Source: Smittium culicis
Taxonomy: Eukaryota > Kickxellomycota > Harpellomycetes > Harpellales > Legeriomycetaceae
NCBI GenBank assembly: GCA_001970855.1
Contig: LSSN01004880.1
Span: forward strand, 1 to 11,439
DNA: 11,439 nt
Direction of reading: 5' to 3'
Of this stretch, positions 1-5,411 are shown piece after piece. The position numbers and the translations under genes were made by a program. The notes below the pieces were generated by a model. The model searched no databases. It had not been told where the DNA came from and saw nothing but the letters and a program-made list of their open reading frames with translations. Within the stretch, counting starts at the first letter, position 1, and each line of letters begins with the position of its first letter.

Positions 1-70
1 ATTTTAATTTGTAAGTATAAGTATTATAATTTAAATTAAATTTGATAGTAACTTGTTAAATAATTTAATA

Positions 71-213
71 GCGTTAGGCCTAGGTGGGAGCGCCAAAACT
101 GTCGCATAATATTTATTATACAACGCCTAGTTCTACAAAAGAGTCTTATACTAGTTATAGACTCTTATATTATGAGAGGATGATTGTAATTATACATCCA
201 CTCACGACAAAAA
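71..213 (+). ncRNA. candidate structured RNA, copy A of a two-member family
   Basis: No known RNA family is recognised. An island less AT-rich than its flanks folds as a three-way junction. P1 pairs TGTCG (100-104) with CGACA (205-209). P2 pairs CATAATAT (105-112) with ATATTATG (167-174). Inside P2 a further 8-bp hairpin, AAGAGTCT (139-146) with AGACTCTT (159-166), stacks directly against it. P3 pairs GGATG (178-182) with CATCC (195-199). The blocks ATGAGAGG (172-179) and CACGACAAAAA (203-213) recur in the same order at 1355-1362 and 1373-1383, in an island with the same P1 but different, still paired, P2 and P3. An upstream element, CTAGGTG (80-86) with CGCCTAG (124-130), would compete with P2. 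Strand is chosen because the A-run would be a 3' tail; transcription is inferred. The 5' limit is uncertain. Confidence 0.4.
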
Positions 214-283
214 TTAAATTTAAATGTTGAATTTAATTATAAAGTTTTATTTATGAATTTAATATTTAATAGTTAGGAAAACT

Positions 284-487
284 AGAAGAAACTAAAATCT
301 TCTTTCAAAATAATAAAAGTTCTCCTCGAGCCAGACTTACTGTCTCGAGGTATTTATAGCTCTAGAATCCAGTATTGGTATTCTAGAGTTAATGTGAATA
401 TGTGTCATGTGGCACGCATTCACGTAGCACAAGATAAATTGGTTAATGATATATAAATATAAATAATATGTTATTGAGATTAACCAA
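284..487. other. array of five consecutive stem-loops, possible structured RNA
   Basis: Five hairpins follow one another with short spacers. AGAAGA (284-289) pairs with TCTTCT (298-303). CCTCGAG (324-330) pairs with CTCGAGG (344-350). CTCTAGAAT (360-368) pairs with ATTCTAGAG (380-388), a perfect 9-bp stem that can extend by CCA/TGG. GTGAAT (394-399) pairs with ATTCAC (418-423), with an inner GTGTC/GGCAC stem (402-406 and 411-415). TTGGTTAAT (439-447) pairs with ATTAACCAA (479-487). Several arms are GC-containing in otherwise AT-rich DNA, so composition alone does not explain them easily. No long ORF starting at ATG is seen. The series may be one RNA, several small RNAs or a palindromic DNA element. 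Strand cannot be decided from the stems. Confidence 0.35.
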
Positions 488-547
488 AAACCACAAGGGG
501 AAAAAACAGTCTTTCTCATCTAACATTAATTTTTACAACATATCACC

Positions 548-619
548 GGTTCTGTGGTCTAGCGGTATGATTTTCGCTTAGGGTGCGAGAGGTCCCGGGT
601 TCAATCCCCGGCAGAGCCC
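548..619 (+). tRNA. tRNA-Pro, anticodon AGG
   Basis: A 72-nt cytosolic-type proline tRNA with all arms intact. The acceptor stem pairs 548-554 with 612-618 (one G-U), and C619 is the discriminator. The anticodon loop TTAGGGT (578-584) gives AGG at 580-582; A34 would normally become inosine and read CCN codons. The T arm is CCGGG/CCCGG (595-599 and 607-611) around TTCAATC. The A box lies at about 555-565 (TGGTCTAGCGG) and the B box at 598-608 (GGTTCAATCCC), which supports Pol III transcription. No intron and no encoded CCA. Unusually, TTTT (571-574) occurs within the gene in the D-arm/anticodon-arm segment, so Pol III here should tolerate four Ts. Only 8 nt separate it from the tRNA-His gene. 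Confidence 0.96.
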
Positions 620-627
620 ATATGTTA

Positions 628-698
628 GCCGTTGTAGTATAGTGGAAGTACATCACGTTGTGGCCGTGATGACCCTGGTTCGATTCCAGGCAACGGCA
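628..698 (+). tRNA. tRNA-His, anticodon GTG
   Basis: A 71-nt cytosolic-type histidine tRNA. The acceptor stem GCCGTTG (628-634) pairs perfectly with CAACGGC (691-697), and A698 is the discriminator. The anticodon stem TCACG (653-657) pairs with CGTGA (665-669), and the loop TTGTGGC carries GTG at 660-662. The T arm CCTGG/CCAGG encloses TTCGATT, and the B box is GGTTCGATTCC. The D loop is one base shorter than in the usual animal form (GTGGAAGTAC). As in other eukaryotes, the extra G at -1 is not encoded (position 627 is A) and would be added after transcription. No T tract separates it from tRNA-Pro upstream, while T6 follows at 712-717. Confidence 0.97.
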
Positions 699-711
699 AA
701 ATCTGTATCTA

Positions 712-717
712 TTTTTT
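712..717 (+). terminator. probable Pol III terminator of the tRNA pair
   Basis: A run of six Ts begins 13 nt after the tRNA-His gene. It is the first run of five or more Ts downstream of either tRNA gene. Short T runs on the coding strand are the standard Pol III stop signal. A single terminator after both genes fits a joint Pro-His precursor. Confidence 0.75.
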
Positions 718-811
718 CGGAAAATCAATTTATCTGCAAATTAATAATTTACCATTTTTAGCCCAATTAAATGATATCGAATGAAATATGGGGGGTTCTT
801 AACAAAGAGAG

Positions 812-902
812 CACTTTTATATATTAAGTGTTAAAGTATCAAATTATAAACCTGGCCAATAATTAGATGTTAATTCATGAATGATGATTAACTAATTATT
901 GG
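812..902. other. two AT-rich stem-loops downstream of the tRNA genes
   Basis: CACTT (812-816) pairs with AAGTG (826-830). A longer hairpin then follows: CCAATAATTA (856-865) pairs with TAATTATTGG (893-902), and after a 3-nt bulge GTTAAT (869-874) pairs with ATTAAC (887-892). The loop contains ATGATGA, which resembles a snoRNA C box, but no partner D box is placed correctly for a C/D snoRNA. The stem is perfect over 10 bp, but AT-rich stems of this kind can arise by chance in such DNA. Function unknown. Confidence 0.25.
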
Positions 903-930
903 AAAAAATATCTGCCTTCTATAATCTTTC

Positions 931-997
931 TAAAATAAAATTCCCCGCAAAAATGTCGACAATGTCGAATCCCAGAACTAAAAATAATTTTATTTTA
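931..997. other. 12-bp inverted repeat enclosing a less AT-rich loop
   Basis: TAAAATAAAATT (931-942) and AATTTTATTTTA (986-997) are perfect inverse complements. The 43-nt segment between them includes CCCCGC, a tandem AATGTCGA doublet with the palindrome GTCGAC, and AATCCCAG (968-975). The arms are pure A/T and therefore weak evidence. The loop composition is what stands out from the surroundings. It may be part of the same non-coding RNA neighbourhood as the flanking islands, or an upstream element of the next island, which begins about 70 bp further on. Confidence 0.25.
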
Positions 998-1047
998 TCT
1001 TTTGAATATTTATTATAATCTTTTTACATAAAATTAGGTAACAGGGA

Positions 1048-1159
1048 TCGTCAAAACGAAAAGTAATAATCGATGCCATGGAATAGCACCACAAGCAAGA
1101 TATAAAAATTCGAATCTGAAGATTCAGAATCGAGGCCGGGTTCCCTTAGAACCATCTTG
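1048..1159 (+). ncRNA. candidate structured RNA with branched fold
   Basis: A less AT-rich island that folds into a small hairpin, TCGT (1048-1051) with ACGA (1056-1059), followed by a branched domain. The closing stem is CAAGAT (1096-1101) with ATCTTG (1154-1159). Inside it are GAATC (1112-1116) with GATTC (1121-1125) around a TGAA loop, and GGTTC (1139-1143) with GAACC (1149-1153) around CCTTA. T5 (1166-1170) and T6 (1173-1178) follow the closing stem at once, as expected for a Pol III transcript on this strand. CCGGGTTC recalls a tRNA T arm and B box, but the loop lacks the TTCRANN sequence, so this is not an intact tRNA. No known family is identified; a decayed tRNA-like gene or a novel small RNA are both possible. 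Confidence 0.35.
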
Positions 1160-1165
1160 ATAATA

Positions 1166-1178
1166 TTTTTGATTTTTT
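1166..1178 (+). terminator. T tracts, possible Pol III terminator
   Basis: T5 (1166-1170) and T6 (1173-1178) lie just past the closing stem of the branched island at 1048-1159. Such runs are not rare in this AT-rich DNA, so the call rests only on position. Confidence 0.3.
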
Positions 1179-1283
1179 ATTACATTTTTATAATCCTTAG
1201 CCATATATTAATTAAATTTAATAAACTTTTAAAAAGGTAAATTTAATAAAAGAAAAGAAACAAATAAAAAAAATCACGAATCA

Positions 1284-1383
1284 AATCCCAGCGTAACGAG
1301 ATGAGTTACGCTGGCTATCTTAAGCAAAGAGCTGTCATTGCGGAAAGGACCGCAATGAGAGGTGCCGCGGCGCACGACAAAAA
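1284..1383 (+). ncRNA. candidate structured RNA, copy B of a two-member family
   Basis: The most GC-rich island outside the tRNAs and the transposase relic. It begins with a perfect 10-bp hairpin: CCAGCGTAAC (1288-1297) pairs with GTTACGCTGG (1305-1314). After a linker comes a three-way junction. P1 pairs TGTC (1333-1336) with GACA (1376-1379). P2 pairs ATTGCGG (1337-1343) with CCGCAAT (1350-1356), loop AAAGGA. P3 pairs GTGC (1362-1365) with GCAC (1372-1375). ATGAGAGG (1355-1362) and CACGACAAAAA (1373-1383) match copy A at 172-179 and 203-213. P2 and P3 differ between the copies but stay paired, which looks like compensatory change in a functional RNA. No promoter or terminator is clear and no known family is recognised. 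AATCCCAG (1284-1291) also occurs at 968-975. Confidence 0.45.
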
Positions 1384-1543
1384 CATCCGCAAATAAAATT
1401 GGTTAATTTATTTTATTTATCAAATAGTTTTACAGTATTTCGTTTATGTAAAAAAAAGAGCTGGTAAAATTGGGTTAAAGTGCCAAAAAGAATGTAGTAG
1501 CATATCAGCAATAAATATATAGTGTTTATAAAAAAGTTATAAT

Positions 1544-1655
1544 GTATAACTATAACATATCAGATGAAAAGTATATGTATAACTATAACATATCAGATGA
1601 AAAGTATATGTATAACTATAACATATCAGATGAAAAGTATATGTATATACTATAA
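1544..1655. repeat. 33-bp tandem repeat, three copies plus a partial fourth
   Basis: Three identical 33-bp units start at 1544, 1577 and 1610, each opening with GTATAACTATAACATATCAG and ending with GAAAAGTATAT. A diverging partial unit (GTATATACTATA) starts at 1643. Identity among the full copies points to recent expansion or conversion. The unit is a multiple of three bases, but no long ORF runs through it. CATATCAG, part of the unit, also occurs just upstream at about 1500-1508, which may be the seed. Confidence 0.9.
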
Positions 1656-1719
1656 AAAGTTAAATTTTTTGTAAAAAAATCAAAAATTTTAAATCGCTTA
1701 AAATTAAGTTTGCTGTTTT

Positions 1720-1747
1720 CAGAATTTCGAAATTCGAGCTAGAAAGT
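1720..1747. repeat. 28-bp dispersed direct repeat, copy 1
   Basis: Matches 1883-1910 at 24 of 28 positions when aligned without gaps. The last 17 bases, AATTCGAGCTAGAAAGT, are identical. The repeat is less AT-rich than its surroundings and contains the palindrome TTCGAA. Together with its partner it brackets a small hairpin at 1778-1794. The role is unknown; it could be transposon-derived. Confidence 0.7.
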
Positions 1748-1777
1748 TAAAAAAAGTCAAAAAGCAAAAATCAGCTT

Positions 1778-1794
1778 ACAGCGTACTACGCTGT
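1778..1794. other. 7-bp perfect hairpin between direct repeats
   Basis: ACAGCGT (1778-1784) pairs with ACGCTGT (1788-1794) around an ACT loop. Its GC-containing arms stand out in A/T-rich DNA. It lies between the two copies of the 28-bp repeat, so the 1720-1910 block may be one unit. Function unknown. Confidence 0.4.
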
Positions 1795-1882
1795 TGATAT
1801 ATTTTTTTTTGCAAAAAAAAACGTAAAAAACAAAAAAAATAGTATTGTACATTAAATGCAACTAGAAAAAACATCTGATACT

Positions 1883-1910
1883 CAGAATTCTCGAATTCGA
1901 GCTAGAAAGT
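1883..1910. repeat. 28-bp dispersed direct repeat, copy 2
   Basis: Partner of 1720-1747, with the final 17 bases identical. It is followed at 1952-1970 by a small hairpin (TTTTTCA with TGAAAAA, loop TAAAG). The recurring ATCAGC after A-runs (about 1771, 1924 and 1971) suggests the whole 1500-1980 stretch grew by local duplication. Confidence 0.7.
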
Positions 1911-2133
1911 GTATAAAATTATATCAGCAAAATTTCGCCGGTTTTCGCAGGTTTTTCATAAAGTGAAAAAATCAGCCAATAAAACTAACTTGTAAAAAAG
2001 TATAAAAATGTAAATATACTATATATTTGTTGAAATTGAATTTTAATTTCGGTAAAAGCGCAGGAATGTCTATCAAGAATGATTAGGCTTAAAAAATTGC
2101 TATGTATAATCTTAATTCGGCTGTAATAGAATG

Positions 2134-2181
2134 TACCATGTACTAAGAATGTATACGAAACTACCAAGTACTAAAGAATGT
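2134..2181. repeat. imperfect short direct repeat
   Basis: TACCATGTACTAAGAATGT (2134-2152) is repeated as TACCAAGTACTAAAGAATGT (2162-2181), with one substitution and one inserted A. It lies in the non-coding DNA upstream of the transposase-like gene. It is probably a local duplication with no evident function. Confidence 0.6.
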
Positions 2182-2295
2182 GGGAAGTATTAAACAACTA
2201 AAAAGTAACAATGTGGGGTTTGACGGCCACTAAATGTATACTTAAATACAATCAGTATTGAAAGTATATAAGCGTATACATGTCCATCGATGATA

Positions 2296-2315
2296 CCCCC
2301 CCCCCCCACACACAA
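2296..2315. repeat. C12 tract followed by a short AC repeat
   Basis: Twelve consecutive Cs (2296-2307) are followed by ACACACAC. This is remarkable in such AT-rich DNA, where C runs should be rare. It could be a slippage product or a cloning/assembly-sensitive homopolymer, so its exact length may be unreliable. It lies about 160 bp before the start of the transposase-like gene. Confidence 0.9.
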
Positions 2316-2464
2316 TATCAAAAAATAATAAACTTAAACAATTACTACAATCACACCTATTTTTTTTAAAAACCGGTGAAAATTATACACTATTATCGTA
2401 AATAATACCAAAATTTATACTATTATTTAAAAAACTAATACTATTAATATTACTATAGGGAAAA

Positions 2465-4196
2465 ATGATAAGTACAAAGTCTCTAAAGTGTTACTGCTAG
2501 TTCTGTTTTTATAACCTTGATAGGATAGAGAAATGCAGACTGTGTAAGAGGTTCGTTGATTTTGGTAAAAAGATATCAAACGGAGACACAGAATGCATTG
2601 TAAAATACACTCTATTCAATTCAAGGTTAGGACGGTCTATTGGAAATGATATCTTTTCATTGTCTAACGATAAAATGAAAAATATCAATAACAATATCAG
2701 CAAGCTCAACTCAAGCTTATCAACAGGCAGGTATCAGAAATCGACCATCCTATCACTGGCAGCTTCAGAATTTTCACCGTCTCAGCTTAGTAGCTTCGGG
2801 TTTGAGTTTTCAAGAACTCAGTTCAACACTGCGAAGCAAAAAGCAAGCGAAGATCAGTTCACTCTGGACGATTACCAGAGACACATTCCTAAGTCAAGAT
2901 CTACTATTGGTCAAACCGTCGTTGATTTAGTAGAATCATATCTCCACCGCTACTCTCAGCCATCTTCTATAACAGGAAGAAGAGTCGGTGAAGATAGCAA
3001 CGGTCTCGGAACTCCGGTGACGTATTTAACCCAGACAAAGAGTTATATATATCATCAGCTATTAAAGGAAAACCCGGGTTTATAAATTGGGACTGAGTAC
3101 TTTCTACAACGTCTGCCCAAAAAATTTCAATAAACCGACCAAAAGAACAGATATGTGTAAGGTGTGTGTTGTAGGATCAAAGGTTGAAAAGATGTACCGA
3201 TCGGCAGTTTCAATTCATGTTATAGACTCAGAGCGCGCACGAAAACTTATGAAGACGTACCAAGATTTTAAGGATCACAAAATGTTGGTCGACGAACAGA
3301 GGGGACAATTCACCAGCTTAGAAGGTAATTTAGGTAATGATTCATGTATTCTAATTTATGATTTCAAAGAAAATTTTAAGATTGATGGGGGACCGGTGGA
3401 ATCTTCGGATGTTTTTTATAACAGGGTTCAGATTTCAGACTTGTGTTTTTGCCTTGTATACAAGTCTAATGGGCATATTAAGAGGAGATACTATAACTAT
3501 TTGTCCGAAAATCTCACTCACGACTCTGTGTATGCTCTTAGCTGTATATTCAAGCTACTGAAATCTCCCGATTTTGCTATTTTTAAAAACATTTACTTAT
3601 GGAGCGATTCCGGTCCTCACTTTAGAAACAGTGAATTTCTCTATGCAGTGATGAAAACACATCCGGAGTCATTTCCAAGAAAAAATTTCTTTTTAAATTA
3701 TTTTTTAGAAAACCACGGAAAAAGCTACATCGATGGACACTTCGGCGTTCTTTCAAAGTGGTTCGATGAATCTGAATCTATTATGGATTTTACTTCCATC
3801 GATGATCTCATGGGTATTTTTAGATCAAAAACTTCTGATCTTGAAGCACAAAGAGGGGTATATACTGACGATGTTGGTTATAAATTCATCAAATATGACC
3901 AATATACTCCAAGAGAATATAAATATACCTTGAGTATTAATAGTTTTAAGAATTATTTATCATTTTTTAAGCTTAATAATTATTTAATGGCATGCCCTAT
4001 TAGTACTATGTCACCAAGTGACTATGAGCCAAAAAATTTTAGACTAAAAGTTTATAAAGATGTTAGAAATGATAGATTCGCACCTTCTGCACCAAGCATT
4101 AGCCCCAATGAATGTGTAATCATGGGTCCCAAATCTCGTACAGTGCACAATTCGAGAGTTCTATGGCTTAAAAACCATACTAATACTACCAGTTGA
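2465..4196 (+). pseudogene. broken transposase-like gene with zinc ribbon and RNase H-like core
   Basis: The reading frame spans about 576 codons with two breaks. ATG at 2465 is the first after a stop at 2456. A zinc ribbon, CxxC-x9-CxxC, has its cysteines at 2495, 2504, 2534 and 2543, and an in-frame TAG (2498-2500) lies inside the first CxxC. The frame is then open to TAA (3083-3085) and includes TYLTQTKSYIY. Homologous-looking coding resumes in the +1 frame (STFYNVCPKNF), with another Cys/His cluster (Cys at 3114, 3156 and 3165, His at 3216). The core follows: DFKEN (Asp codon 3360), WSDSGPHF (Asp 3606), ENHGKSYIDG (Glu 3708, Asp 3732). These are the usual blocks of a eukaryotic DDE/D transposase-like family whose members carry an SDG/SDS and an HGK...DG motif; the exact family is not named here. 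Stops TGA and TAA close the frame. It is much less AT-rich than its flanks. No terminal inverted repeats were found. Confidence 0.8.
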
Positions 4197-4370
4197 TAAG
4201 ATAAATAATATATAAACATAAAAAAAAACCAAAAAAATTGAAAAAACCACAAAAAAAATTTATTATTTATTATTATTTCATATTTTTATTTTATCTATTT
4301 ATTTTATACTTTCATTTATTAGATAATAGGTAACATATCAAAATTAAATTTATTTATTTTTATTATTCAC

Positions 4371-4438
4371 CAAGGTTTGCATATGTTAATTTATTAACTA
4401 ATTTGGCTTAGGGTCCGTGCAACTCCTCCCTTTTTAAG
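4371..4438 (+). other. less AT-rich islet with possible Pol III end, or transposon 3' remnant
   Basis: About 175 bp past the transposase stop lies a sharply GC-richer stretch (GGCTTAGGGTCCGTGCAACTCCTCCC, split here as 4404-4416 and 4417-4430 approximately) that runs into T5. Upstream, GTTAA/TTAAC around TTTA can form a short hairpin, and AGG..TTGCA can pair with TGCAACTCCT. It could be the 3' end of the mobile element or a small structured RNA. No inverted copy was found on the 5' side of the gene, so a terminal-repeat role is not supported. Confidence 0.25.
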
Positions 4439-5174
4439 ATTAAAAAGTAATATAGCATATAAAATTAACCATTTCTATAATATTAAACACAGTTTTAATA
4501 AAAGTGTAAAATTAAAATATGATTTTTTAAAGTTTTATTTTACGTTATAATTTTCTATATATAATTTGGTATCAATATATATAGAAAGCTTATAATTTTG
4601 TTAGAAAAAATCTTGAAAACGAATATTTTTTCAAATTTTGTATTATAATTACATAAAAACGGCTAATTTATTGCTTTGGGGAAAAAAATTATATATTAAT
4701 ATGTGTTAAAGCATGCGAGTAAATAAAAGAAATGTATAAAATATTTATAATATATAAAGTGAGTTATTTTTTTTGAAGTAATGAGTTTATTAGTTATGAT
4801 TAAAAAGTAATTAAATAACTGTCAAAATTCATTAATAGTGTTGTTATTATAAGTTAATACTATTAAATTTATCATCTTTTAACTGTAGAGCATGATAGTT
4901 AATACAGAGAAGTTTTTACAACTGGTGTTAAATTTAAATGGTTACACTTTATTAAAAGGAAAAAAGAAAAGCTTTACAATAAATCTTAATTTATACACAG
5001 CTCCATAAAAAAAACTCAGTAGAGTATATTTTTATATTTCATTATGATGTTTATAACTTTTTTTATTATCGAAGACTACATTTAGTATTAAATTTAAGCT
5101 GAATAGACCTTCTTTATTATTAAATTAATAAGGATAAGTCGAAATTCAAGGCAAATAATATTTAAAACGCTAGA

Positions 5175-5411
5175 TTTTTTTTTTTTTTGGATGCAAGAAA
5201 AAAACTAACTCTGCGTATAGTACTCTTTAATAATTTAGTATTACTAGCTTTAATCAATATTCAAGTCTTTAACTTTCTATCTGAACTTTTTGTGTTTTCT
5301 CAGTTTCTTTTTTTTATAGCATTTATTTTAATCTTTCCTATTCTTCAGATTTCGCCCAAAAACATAAGCTTAATTCGGGAATCTGGCGCAATCAAATCTA
5401 TGATATTCTAA
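5175..5411. other. mixed-composition islet bounded by T14
   Basis: On the + strand T14 (5175-5188) is followed by a 74-codon open frame from a TTG. It has no ATG until near its end, and its predicted product is highly hydrophobic (LVLLALINIQ, then LFFIAFILIFPIL), which is easily produced by T-rich DNA. Read on the - strand, the islet instead ends in A14, preceded about 35-40 nt earlier by ATTAAA. It begins with a short open stretch (IIDLIAPDSRIKLMFLGEI, then TGA). That arrangement resembles the 3' end of a reverse-transcribed mRNA. No target-site duplication was found. Both readings are weak; a chance islet is also possible. Confidence 0.2.

Noticed and set aside
71..213. H/ACA snoRNA reading of the junction RNA (ACA near the 3' end)
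   Set aside because: An extra hairpin would sit within the guide pocket and no H box is correctly placed between two hairpins in both copies.
543..728. Open frame antisense to the tRNA genes
   Set aside because: It is simply the reverse complement of the two tRNAs.
869..892. ATGATGA as a snoRNA C box
   Set aside because: No correctly placed D box or terminal stem; the motif lies in the loop of an AT-rich hairpin.
1041..1101. Slight resemblance to the 3' part of SRP RNA (GGGATCG ... GAATAGC)
   Set aside because: Only short words match, and the conserved helix 8 motif and the remainder of the molecule are absent.
1778..1785. Partial match (CTTACAGC) to the Dictyostelium class I RNA motif
   Set aside because: Only eight bases agree and the flanking short closing stem expected of that class is not in place.
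1985..2167. 60-codon open frame on the minus strand
   Set aside because: Low-complexity, no recognisable domain, and lies in repeat-rich non-coding DNA.
3078..3097. A 20-nt GT...AG intron explaining the frame change
   Set aside because: Removing it does not join the two reading frames.
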